Shown here one piece after another: positions 43,496 to 51,554 of a DNA stretch of 64,000 nt. Positions within the stretch are counted from its first letter, which is position 1. Each line of letters starts with the position of its first letter. The position numbers and the translations under genes are program-made. The notes under the pieces are model-generated. The model did no database searches, was not told the DNA's origin, and saw only the letters and a program-made list of their open reading frames with translations. This DNA comes from Aquimonas sp046318115 (GTDB lineage Bacteria; Pseudomonadota; Gammaproteobacteria; Xanthomonadales; Xanthomonadaceae), in contig JBKCVA010000157.1 in NCBI GenBank assembly GCA_046318115.1, forward strand, positions 6,115-70,114, in the 5' to 3' direction.

Positions 43496-43503
43496 GCACA
43501 GCC

Positions 43504-44046
43504 TCAGGGGAAGGAGGGGTAGATCCCCTGCAGCGCAATGCAGAAGTTCACGCCCAGGTACGGCTGTTGGTTCTGATGAGCCTGGCCACCGCCCTGACTC
43601 GGCGAGAGCATGTTCGGGGCGAACTGGGTGTTCGGCGATCCGGCCGGCAGGAACGATGTTGCGGTGCCCTCTGAGGACACCGACAACGCATTGTTGGACG
43701 ACGGCGAGCTGGCGCGCTTGGCGGTGTCGTTCTGCGCGTACAGCACGACCGCGTGACTGTGCTGCGGGATCTGGTTGCTCGTGAGGGTCACGGTGTTCGC
43801 GCCGAAGCTCTGTCCGAGTGTGCGTGGCGACAGCCCCGGGCCGTTGCCCTGCTGGCAGCCGGCGCGGCCGGCGAAGTTGGGCAGCTGGAACGTGGTCTGG
43901 CCGTTGCCTCCGTAGATGGTGCCGATCAATGAGAACAGCGCGGTGTTCTGCGAGATCGGCAGGGTGGCGCCGTTGGCGAATGCCCAACTGCGCGGGTTGA
44001 AGTTGAAGCCGAACAGCTGGATTTCGCCAATGAAGGGCTGAGTCAT
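43504..44046 (-). CDS. Phage tail collar-domain protein (MdpB-like), paralogue 1
   Basis: A 180-residue protein with an N-terminal tail-collar domain: FIGEIQLFGFNFNPRSWAFANGATLPISQNTALFSLIGTIYGGNGQTTFQLPNFAGR. A variable middle follows, then a conserved end HQNQQPYLGVNFCIALQGIYPSFP. The family includes tail-fibre collar parts and the microcystin-dependent protein MdpB. There is no signal peptide and no phage structural gene nearby. It is the last of three tandem paralogues and lies eight bases before the GNAT start. Confidence 0.88.
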   Translation of the reverse strand: MTQPFIGEIQLFGFNFNPRSWAFANGATLPISQNTALFSLIGTIYGGNGQTTFQLPNFAGRAGCQQGNGPGLSPRTLGQSFGANTVTLTSNQIPQHSHAVVLYAQNDTAKRASSPSSNNALSVSSEGTATSFLPAGSPNTQFAPNMLSPSQGGGQAHQNQQPYLGVNFCIALQGIYPSFP

Positions 44047-44134
44047 GTACTGGTTCCTCCGATGAGGTGCCGCGCGATGGCTGCGCCTGCGCCCGCGTGG
44101 CGCTGTGGAATGTCGATGCGTGCGTGCGTGCCGC

Positions 44135-44671
44135 TCATGCCTGCGACGGGAAGATGCCTTGGGTGGCGATGCAGTACTGCACCGTCAGCGTCGGCATGCA
44201 GTTCTCGTGCGGCTGACTGCCGCCGGCCAAGGTCACCGCGTTGGCGGCCTGGCTGAAGGGTGTGCCGCCGGAGGTGTCGGTGACGTACATGGTCTGGTTG
44301 GCGACCGCGCCTGGGATCACTCCCGTGCCCGGCGTCCCGGTCGTCGCTGCGGCCGTCGTTGCGATCGCGGTGTGCGTATGCGCCGGCATTTGGGTCGGCA
44401 GCACGGTCACGGTCTCGGTGCCGGCGCGCTGACCGATGACGTAGTTGCTCAGGCCAGGCCCCGTGCCCTGGTGGATCGGCAGGCGGCCGCGCAGATCGGG
44501 CACCGCGAACGTGGTCTGGCCGTCGCCGCCGTAGGTGGTTCCGATCAGGGCGAACAGCACGTCATACTCGGAAATCGGCAGCAGGCTGCCGTCGCAGGCC
44601 TGCCAGCCGTTAGGCGCGCCGCGCGTGCCGAAACCGAACATGCGGATTTCGCCGATGTAGGGTGTACTCAT
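44135..44671 (-). CDS. Phage tail collar-domain protein (MdpB-like), paralogue 2
   Basis: A 178-residue collar-domain protein: YIGEIRMFGFGTRGAPNGWQACDGSLLPISEYDVLFALIGTTYGGDGQTTFAVPDLRGRLPIHQGTGPGLSNYVIGQRAGTE, with the PAHTHT motif and the end PTLTVQYCIATQGIFPSQA. It is more divergent from paralogues 1 and 3 in the N-terminal segment (WQACDGSLLPI). Gaps of 88 and 73 bases separate it from its neighbours. Confidence 0.88.
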   Translation of the reverse strand: MSTPYIGEIRMFGFGTRGAPNGWQACDGSLLPISEYDVLFALIGTTYGGDGQTTFAVPDLRGRLPIHQGTGPGLSNYVIGQRAGTETVTVLPTQMPAHTHTAIATTAAATTGTPGTGVIPGAVANQTMYVTDTSGGTPFSQAANAVTLAGGSQPHENCMPTLTVQYCIATQGIFPSQA

Positions 44672-44744
44672 GTGTCATTGCTCCGGAGGTTGGGTGGATC
44701 GCGCGACATCGCGCGGGTCCTATGCTCGGAATATGCGAGCGGCG

Positions 44745-45275
44745 TCAATTGCGCGAGGGGAAGATGCCGCTCAGCGCGATGCAGAAGTTGATGACGCTGT
44801 AAGGCTGCAGGTTCGGGTGTGGCTGGTTGCCGCCGGAGGCTCCGATCGTGGTGGAGTTCAACGGAACTGCCGGCCCGTTCGACGGCGCAAACAGCGGCAC
44901 ACCGCTGCTGGCGTAGATCGCGTTGTTGGGGTTCCGGGTGCTGCCGTCGTTGGACGTGGCATTGAGTTGGTGGCTGTGGGCAGGCAGGTTGGTGCTCAGC
45001 AGGGTCACGTTCTCGACACCGGAGGCCTGGCCGATCTGGACCGAAGGCGGCTGCCAGCTCGGGTCCACAGACGACGCGTAGCCAACCGGCGTGCGGCTGC
45101 GCAAGTCCGGCAGGGCGAAGTTGGTGGTGCCGTTGCCCCCGTACTGCGTTCCGAGGAGTGAGAACAGGGCCTGGTTCTGGTTGATCGGCAGCAGTTGGCC
45201 GTTTGCCAGCGCCCAGAAGTTGGGCGCGAAGTTGAAGCCGGCCATCATGATCTGGCCGATGAAGAATTCGCTCAT
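44745..45275 (-). CDS. Phage tail collar-domain protein (MdpB-like), paralogue 3
   Basis: A 176-residue collar-domain protein, first of the three in transcription order: FIGQIMMAGFNFAPNFWALANGQLLPINQNQALFSLLGTQYGGNGTTNFALPDLRSR, HSHQL, and the end YSVINFCIALSGIFPSRN. ATG at 45275 is used; the longer frame upstream is not homologous. It is divergently arranged with the giant repeat protein, with 278 bases between the starts. That gap has no obvious promoter motif. Confidence 0.88.
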   Translation of the reverse strand: MSEFFIGQIMMAGFNFAPNFWALANGQLLPINQNQALFSLLGTQYGGNGTTNFALPDLRSRTPVGYASSVDPSWQPPSVQIGQASGVENVTLLSTNLPAHSHQLNATSNDGSTRNPNNAIYASSGVPLFAPSNGPAVPLNSTTIGASGGNQPHPNLQPYSVINFCIALSGIFPSRN

Positions 45276-45553
45276 CGTGATTCCCCATTGGATGGTGAGC
45301 GCGCAGCCTCGTTGCGTCGCGCCGACGTACTCTGAACCCCATTGGCCGGGGCGACAAGGCCCGGCGGTGCCGTATGGCGTTATCCGGTCTCGTCGGGGGC
45401 TTCCGCCCGGAGCTGAACGCTGTTCCAATGGCGAGGAAGTGTCGGGGAGCGGGTGGCATGTAGCCGCCCCGCCCGGCGCTGTGTTGCGCAAGGCGGCCGC
45501 AGGGGGCTCGCCGGCAGCCCGTGTCCGACGGGCGATTTCAGGGGAACATTGTC

Positions 45554-48500
45554 ATGCTCATGACTTCGAATCATCGTTTGGGCCGCCGTCGCGTCGGCAT
45601 GCTCGCGTTCCTCCTGCTCGCAGTCGGCATGGTCGCGCCGATGCTGGCCTCCGCGGTCGGTCTGCCCTCGACCTATCCCGGCTGCGCCAATCGCACCGCG
45701 ACGGTCGCCTGGGGCGGCACGGTCAATGTCAATCTGACCACCTGCCACTTCTTTGGATTAGGTGTCGTCTCAACCGCGCCGACCCATGGCACCGCGACGC
45801 CGGGCGACCCGGCGCCCATCGATACCTACAATTACAACCACAACGGGTCTTCGCCGGCGGGTGGCGGCACCGATACCTTCGTCGTCCTCGACGACAACAG
45901 CGACTTCATCACCGTCACCGTCACGATCCAGCCACCGACATCGGCGATCACGGTGTTTCCGTCCACGCTGCCGGCGATGAGCGCAGGCACGCTGTTCTCG
46001 CAATCGCTGTCCTCGAGCGGTGGCCTTGCGCCCTATACCTACACCCTGCAGAGCGGCACCCTGCCGGCCGGCCTCACCCTGTCGAGTTCCGGCGTCATCA
46101 GCGGCACGCCCACCGAGCGCGGTGGCTACGGGTTCACCGTCCGCTCGACCGACTCCACCTCGCCCACCGCGCAGTTCACCGACAGGGGCTACAGCGGCAC
46201 GGTCAGTCCGGCCCCGCTGTCGATCACCCCAGCCTCCGCGACCGCGATCCAGAGTGCCCCGTTCTCGCAGGCGCTGGCCATCACAGGCGGTGTCGCGCCG
46301 CACAGCTGTCTGCTGGAATCCGGCACCTTCCCGGCAGGAATCAGCATTTCCAGCGGCTGCGTGATCAGCGGCACGACAACTGCGGCCCCCGGCAACTTCC
46401 CGGTGACGATCCGCGTGACCGACAGCAGTACTGGTGTCGGCAGCCATTTCGAGCTCGAAAGCTTCACGCTCACCGTCAGCCCGCCGCCGAGTGTCAGCAT
46501 CGCGGTGTCGCCGGCCTCGGTCAGCGAAGACGGCGCGACCAACTTCACCTACACGGTCACCCGCAGCCTGAACCTCTCGTCGCCGACGGTGGTGAATCTC
46601 ACCGTCTCCGGGACCGCGACCTCCGGTGGCGACTACACCGGCGCGCCCGCGAACATCACGATCCCCGCCGGCGCGACCACGGCCACCTTCCCCATCGATC
46701 CGTCTGTCGACGGCACCGTCGAAGTGGATGAGACCGTGATCTTCACAGTTGCGGCTGGCACCGGCTACACCGTCGGCGTGCCCGCCAGCGCCACCGGCAC
46801 CATCCTGAACGACGACGTGCCGAGCGCGACCATCAGCGTCTCGCCGGCGAATGTCGCGGAAGACGGCGCGCCCAACCTCGTCTACACGGTCACCCTGAAC
46901 CAGGCGAATCCGTCTGCCGCGACGACTGTGAACTACACGATCGGCGGCACCGCAACCAACGGCACCGACTACGCGACGATCACCTCGCCGCTGGTGATCC
47001 CGTCCGGCAGCACCACCGGCACGATCACGGTGAATCCGACCGCGGACGCTACGATCGAGACGAACGAGACGGTCATCCTGACCCTTGCCGCAGGGGCCGG
47101 CTACACGGTGGGCGTACCGAACAGTGCGACGGGCACGATCCTCAACGACGACCTGCCGAATCTGGTCATCAACGACGTCACGGCGAATGAGGGCAATGCC
47201 GGCACCACCAACTTCACCTTCACCGTCAGCCTCAGCGCGCCTGCCGGCCCGGGTGGAGTGACCTTCGACATCGGCACCGCCAACGGCAGCGCCACCGCCG
47301 GCGTGGACTATGTTGCCAACAGCCTGACCAATCAGACCATCCCGACGGGTAGCACCACCTACACCTTCACCGTGCTGGTTAATGGCGACCTGCTGAATGA
47401 GCCCAGCGAGACCTTCTTCGTCAACGTGACCAACGTGGTGAACGCTGTGGTGGTGGACGGGCAGGGTGTGGGTACGATCGTCAATGACGATCCGCTGCCG
47501 AGTCTTTCGATCAATGACGTGACGGTGGTCGAAGGCAATTCCGGCACCGTCAACGCGGTCTTCACGGTGACCCTGAGCGCAGCCAGCGGGCAGACCGTCC
47601 AGGTCAACTTCGCCACGGCCGACGGTACTGCGACCCAGCCTGCGGACTACACCAATACGAGCGGCACGCTGACCTTCACCCCTGGTCAGACCACCCGCAC
47701 AATCACCGTGCCGGTGATCGGCGAGATCGTCCCCGAGGCGAACGAGACCTTCTTCGTCAACCTCAGCGGCGCGACCAACTCGACCATCAGCGACAACCAG
47801 GGCTTGGGCACCATCACCAATGACGACGTGCCGGTGACGGTCAGCCCTGGCACGCTGCCTGGCGGCACGGTGGCTGCGGCCTACAGCGAGACCATCACGG
47901 CCAGCGGCGGCGCCGCGCCCTACAGCTTTGCGGTTTCTGCGGGTGCGTTGCCGGCCGGTCTGACCCTGAGCGCGGGCGGCGTCCTCAGCGGCACGCCGAC
48001 GGCAGGCGGCAGCTTCAACTTCACCGTCAGCGCGACCGACAGCAGCGGCGCGCCGGGGCCGTTCGCGGGCACTCAGGCCTACACTCTTGTCATTGCGCCG
48101 CCGACCCTCACCCTGCCCGCGACTTCGCTGGCGGGGGCCACCCTGGGCGCCGCCTATTCGGGCGCGATCAGCCCGGCTTCGGGTGGTACGGCGCCATACG
48201 CTTACGCGATCACCGCCGGCGCGTTGCCGGGCGGCCTGACGCTTAACGCCACGACCGGTGCCATCACCGGAACGCCCAGCGCCCTCGGCACTTTCAACTT
48301 CAGCATCACGGCGACCGACAGCAGCACCGGCACCGGCCCGTACACCGTGACGCGGGCGTACTCGATCACGGTGATCGATGTCCCGCCGGTTGCGAGCAAT
48401 TCGACGCTGACGGTGGCCTACAACGCGGCGGCGACCAATGTGCCGCTGGCGCTGAGTGGTGGTGCGCCGACCTCCGTGCTGATCGGCACGGCGCCGACCC

Positions 48501-50101
48501 GTGGCACCGCGGTCGTCACCGGTACGGCCATCACCTATCAGCCGAACGCAGGCTTCGCGGGTTCGGACAGCTTCACTTACACCGCGTCCAACTCGGGCGG
48601 CACCTCGGCGATCGCCACGGTCACCGTGACCGTGCAAGACCCGGTGGTGACGATCACGCCAGCTGGCGGCTTCAGCGCGACGGTGTCCGCGCCCTACACG
48701 CAGACCTTCACTTTCAACGGTGGCGCGCAGCCCTGGAGCGGCTATCAGGTCACCAACCTGCCGACGGGCCTTGCGATCACGGGGACGACAGCCAACACCG
48801 TCACTGTGTCGGGCACGCCGACACAGGCAGGCAGCTTCAACCTCAACGTGTCGGCAACCGACAGCAGCACCGGCAACGGTCCGTTCGCGGTGGGTCAGGC
48901 CTTCGCGCTCACAGTGGCGGGCCCGACGCTGAGCTTGGATCCGGTGGGTACGAACCTGAGCGGCACCTACAACACGGCATTCACGCAGGCCTTCACTGCG
49001 GCCGGTGGTGTCGGTCCGTACACCTACGCCGTTACGGCGGGTGCGCTGCCGGCGGGCCTCAGCCTCACGGGTGGAACTGTTTCCGGAACGCCGACGGCCT
49101 CGGGCAGCTTCAATTTCACGGTTACGGCCACCGATTCCGGCAGTACAGGAACAGGCAGCCCGTTCACTGTGAGCCGGAGCTATACCCTGGCCGTGGCTGC
49201 GCCGACCGTCACGGTGACGCCCGCAACCCTGCCGGCCGCTTCGGCCGCCAGCAGCTACAGCCAGACCTTCGCAGCGAGCGGCGCCATCGGCCCGTACACG
49301 TTCACGGTTTCCGCGGGCGCACTGCCGGCCGGATTGAATCTCTCGTCGGCGGGCGTGCTCTCGGGCACCCCGACCGCGTCGGGCAGTTTCAGCTTCACCG
49401 TGACCGCCAGCGACGCGAACAGCCAGACGGGCTCCCGGGCCTACACGCTGACCGTGGGCGCACCCACGCTCACGCTGCAGCCGGCCAGCCTGCCGAACGG
49501 CACCGGCAGCGCGCCGTATACAGCGCAACTGACGGCGTCCGGCGGCAATGCGCCGTATGCGTTCTCGCTGTCGGCTGGCGCCTTGCCTCCGGGCGTCAAT
49601 CTGGCGACCGATGGCGCGATCAGCGGCACGCCCACGTCGGCTGGCAGCTTCAGCTTTACCGCTGCAGTGGCGGACAGCACCACCGGCACAGCAGGGACGG
49701 CAACGCGGAACTACACGATTGAAATCGCTGCACCGACGATCAGCATCCCGACGACCGTGCCCGCACGCTGGTTCCTCAACCGGCCCTTCAGCCTGCAGCT
49801 GCAGGGCAACGGCGGTGCGTCGCCGTACAGCTTCGCTGTGGTGTCGGGCGCATTGCCGCCTGGAATCACGCTCAGCCCGGCCGGGCTGCTGTCGGGCACG
49901 CCGAACACCACGGGCGACTACGTGTTCGTGGTGTCGGTCACCGATGCCAATGGCTTCAGCAGCACCCGCGAAATCCGCGCGGGCGTGTTCCCGGCGCCGG
50001 TCATGGTTCCTGCCAACAGCCTTGGCGGCTTGCTTGGCTTGATCCTGCTGATGCTTGGTGTGGGTGCGCTGGCTCTGCGCAGCGTCGGCCGTAGCGACTG
50101 A
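45554..50101 (+). CDS. Giant Calx-beta / putative-Ig repeat surface protein
   Basis: The 1515-residue protein has a signal segment (about 12-38). Next come two putative-Ig (He_PIG) repeats of the type LPAGLTLSSSGVISGTPT (to about 310), then four Calx-beta repeats (about 313-765) each ending in GTILNDD, GTIVNDD or GTITNDD. At least seven more Ig-like He_PIG repeats of the type GALPAGLxLxxxGxxSGTPTxxGSF (about 765-1475) follow. The end, VPANSLGGLLGLILLMLGVGALALRSVGRSD, is a hydrophobic helix with a short basic tail, resembling the IPTL/PEP-CTERM class of sorting signals without their exact motif. Calx-beta domains bind calcium. It is probably a large adhesin or surface-scaffold protein. AGGGGA at about 45540 supports the start at 45554. 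A 14-bp hairpin follows the stop. Confidence 0.88.
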   Translation: MLMTSNHRLGRRRVGMLAFLLLAVGMVAPMLASAVGLPSTYPGCANRTATVAWGGTVNVNLTTCHFFGLGVVSTAPTHGTATPGDPAPIDTYNYNHNGSSPAGGGTDTFVVLDDNSDFITVTVTIQPPTSAITVFPSTLPAMSAGTLFSQSLSSSGGLAPYTYTLQSGTLPAGLTLSSSGVISGTPTERGGYGFTVRSTDSTSPTAQFTDRGYSGTVSPAPLSITPASATAIQSAPFSQALAITGGVAPHSCLLESGTFPAGISISSGCVISGTTTAAPGNFPVTIRVTDSSTGVGSHFELESFTLTVSPPPSVSIAVSPASVSEDGATNFTYTVTRSLNLSSPTVVNLTVSGTATSGGDYTGAPANITIPAGATTATFPIDPSVDGTVEVDETVIFTVAAGTGYTVGVPASATGTILNDDVPSATISVSPANVAEDGAPNLVYTVTLNQANPSAATTVNYTIGGTATNGTDYATITSPLVIPSGSTTGTITVNPTADATIETNETVILTLAAGAGYTVGVPNSATGTILNDDLPNLVINDVTANEGNAGTTNFTFTVSLSAPAGPGGVTFDIGTANGSATAGVDYVANSLTNQTIPTGSTTYTFTVLVNGDLLNEPSETFFVNVTNVVNAVVVDGQGVGTIVNDDPLPSLSINDVTVVEGNSGTVNAVFTVTLSAASGQTVQVNFATADGTATQPADYTNTSGTLTFTPGQTTRTITVPVIGEIVPEANETFFVNLSGATNSTISDNQGLGTITNDDVPVTVSPGTLPGGTVAAAYSETITASGGAAPYSFAVSAGALPAGLTLSAGGVLSGTPTAGGSFNFTVSATDSSGAPGPFAGTQAYTLVIAPPTLTLPATSLAGATLGAAYSGAISPASGGTAPYAYAITAGALPGGLTLNATTGAITGTPSALGTFNFSITATDSSTGTGPYTVTRAYSITVIDVPPVASNSTLTVAYNAAATNVPLALSGGAPTSVLIGTAPTRGTAVVTGTAITYQPNAGFAGSDSFTYTASNSGGTSAIATVTVTVQDPVVTITPAGGFSATVSAPYTQTFTFNGGAQPWSGYQVTNLPTGLAITGTTANTVTVSGTPTQAGSFNLNVSATDSSTGNGPFAVGQAFALTVAGPTLSLDPVGTNLSGTYNTAFTQAFTAAGGVGPYTYAVTAGALPAGLSLTGGTVSGTPTASGSFNFTVTATDSGSTGTGSPFTVSRSYTLAVAAPTVTVTPATLPAASAASSYSQTFAASGAIGPYTFTVSAGALPAGLNLSSAGVLSGTPTASGSFSFTVTASDANSQTGSRAYTLTVGAPTLTLQPASLPNGTGSAPYTAQLTASGGNAPYAFSLSAGALPPGVNLATDGAISGTPTSAGSFSFTAAVADSTTGTAGTATRNYTIEIAAPTISIPTTVPARWFLNRPFSLQLQGNGGASPYSFAVVSGALPPGITLSPAGLLSGTPNTTGDYVFVVSVTDANGFSSTREIRAGVFPAPVMVPANSLGGLLGLILLMLGVGALALRSVGRSD

Positions 50102-50106
50102 CACAG

Positions 50107-50138
50107 GCGGAGCGCCGGCCTCAGGGCCGGCGCTCCGC
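50107..50138. terminator. Bidirectional hairpin between the giant protein gene and greB
   Basis: GCGGAGCGCCGGCC (50107-50120) and GGCCGGCGCTCCGC (50125-50138) form a perfect 14-bp stem with a TCAG loop five bases after the stop of the giant gene. It lies between convergent genes and can serve both, though there is no strong U-tract. Confidence 0.7.
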
Positions 50139-50206
50139 TGCGGTATCTTGGTGAAATCCGTACTTGATCCTGCGGCCGCTCGGCGTGGGATCCCTGGTGC
50201 CGGGCT

Positions 50207-50716
50207 TCAGCCGGGTTCGTCGTAGCGCACATCCAGCACGACGAAGCGCACGCGCCCTGAGGGAAGCACCGCCTCGAACTCGTCGTCTACGCGTTTCTTC
50301 AGTGCTGAGCGCGCCAGCGGTGAGTCGATACTGATCCAACCGCGGCTGGCATCGGTTTCGTCGGGCCCGACAATGCGATAGCGCAAGGTCTCGCCGTCCT
50401 CGCAGCGTTCCAGTTCGATCCAGGCACCGAAGAACACCGCTTCGGGGTCGGCTGGACGGCCTTCGGCCACGTTCAGGGTCTCCAAGCGTTTGCTCAGGTA
50501 ACGCACGCGCCGGTCAATCTCACCGAGCTGCTTCTTGCGATAGGTGTATTCCGCATTCTCGCTGCGGTCGCCCTCAGCGGCTGCGGCCGCCAGCGCCTTC
50601 ACCACCTCTGGGCGCTTCTCGCGCCACAGGTGGTTCAGCTCGGCGCGCAGGGCTTCAAAACCCTCGCGGGTGATGATCGGAGTGGAGCCGGGGGCAGGCG
50701 GGCGCCAGCGGGACAT
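50207..50716 (-). CDS. greB: Transcription elongation factor GreB
   Basis: GreB binds backtracked RNA polymerase and stimulates cleavage of the extruded RNA. The 169-residue protein has the N-terminal coiled coil ITREGFEALRAELNHLWREKRPEVVKALAAAAAEGDRSENAEYTYRKKQLGEIDRR with the acidic tip (GDRSENAEY). A C-terminal FKBP-like domain contains RYRIVGPDETDASRGWISIDSPLARSALKKRVDDE. WREKRPEV and YTYRKKQL favour GreB over GreA. It is divergent from the glutaredoxin-like gene. Confidence 0.95.
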   Translation of the reverse strand: MSRWRPPAPGSTPIITREGFEALRAELNHLWREKRPEVVKALAAAAAEGDRSENAEYTYRKKQLGEIDRRVRYLSKRLETLNVAEGRPADPEAVFFGAWIELERCEDGETLRYRIVGPDETDASRGWISIDSPLARSALKKRVDDEFEAVLPSGRVRFVVLDVRYDEPG

Positions 50717-50857
50717 GGGTTGTTCGAGGAGCGAGCGATGGCCGGCTATTGTCGGCGCGGGCTGCTGCGCTGTCAGCCTCGACCGAAGGAGTGACCGCCT
50801 GCGGAGCATCCGCTCTGGCAGACTGCCGGCTGACTGGACTATCGAGCCATCCACACC

Positions 50858-51238
50858 ATGCCACGCCCCATCCTCAGCGAAGCGGAACTGCACCCGGACA
50901 TCCGCGAGCGCATCGCGCGCTTGCATGCCGAGGTGCTCGACGAAGTGCGTGCCGCCGTGGCGCGCGAGCCGGTGCTGGTGGTCGGCATGGCGGGCAATCC
51001 CTTCGTTGGCCGCGCGCGTTCCGCGTTGAAGCGCGCCGGCATCGAGCACGCCTACCTGGGCTACGGCAGCTACTTTTCCCAGTGGCGGCGCCGCAATGCA
51101 CTGAAGCTGTGGAGCGGCTGGCCGACGTTTCCGATGGTGTTCGTGCGCGGCCAGCTGATCGGCGGCGCGACCGACCTCGACACCCTGATCGCCAGCGGTG
51201 AACTTCAGCGGCTGCTGGCGGCGCCAGCGCAGGCTTGA
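50858..51238 (+). CDS. Glutaredoxin-like protein lacking all cysteines
   Basis: The 126-residue protein has the glutaredoxin fold signs: VLVVGMAGNPFVGRARSALKRAGIEHAYLGYG, the cis-proline TFPMVFVRGQLIGGATDL, and a helical end. However, the active-site position reads GNPFVGRA, where glutaredoxins have CPxC/CGFS, and the whole protein contains no cysteine. It therefore cannot do thiol-disulfide exchange and may be a glutathione- or protein-binding module. It starts 141 bases from divergent greB. Confidence 0.75.
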   Translation: MPRPILSEAELHPDIRERIARLHAEVLDEVRAAVAREPVLVVGMAGNPFVGRARSALKRAGIEHAYLGYGSYFSQWRRRNALKLWSGWPTFPMVFVRGQLIGGATDLDTLIASGELQRLLAAPAQA

Positions 51239-51554
51239 TGCATCGGCTCCACGGCGGCGATCCCGCGCCGTCGCTCCGCCTCGCGCACGCCATGCTCCGG
51301 ACTCGGCGGGTGGATGCGCTGCGCTCGTCCACCCTGCGACTCCGGCGACGCCAGGGATCAAGCGAAGTCAGGAATCACGCGGCAGCAGCTATCAAGCGCG
51401 GCCAGAAGCGCTTGTGCGTAACGGACACAGCGCGCAGCGCATGTCGCAGAGCGCGATGGACGCCAGCCATCGAACCCAGCCGACACGCTCAGTACGCACA
51501 GGACTCCTTCTGCAGCGCGTGCGCAGGATCCGCGGCTCCACACGTACGGGATGT
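51239..51554. other. Intergenic region with REP-like palindrome
   Basis: No gene is supported in these 316 bases. GGGTGGA (51308-51314) and TCCACCC (51328-51334) form a hairpin around TGCGCTGCGCTCG, a pattern like the intergenic REP-type elements of many proteobacteria. The minus strand also carries CGCTTGATCC and CGAGTCCGGAGC, shared with the dispersed repeats at 5.8 and 32.7 kb, so this may be a third, degenerate and inverted copy. Confidence 0.4.
51308..51334. repeat. REP-like palindromic element
   Basis: A 7-bp perfect stem GGGTGGA/TCCACCC encloses a GCGCTGCGC core that can itself fold. Single copy seen in this window, so its repetitive nature is inferred from resemblance to known intergenic palindromes. 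Confidence 0.4.

Noticed and set aside
43504..45275. Prophage remnant
   Set aside because: Three collar-domain genes are present but no capsid, portal, terminase, baseplate or integrase genes; the neighbours are chromosomal.
45770..50104. Open frame of 1444 codons on the minus strand
   Set aside because: It mirrors the repeats of the Calx-beta/Ig protein and gives an Arg/Ala/Gly-rich product with no signal, domain or ribosome binding site.
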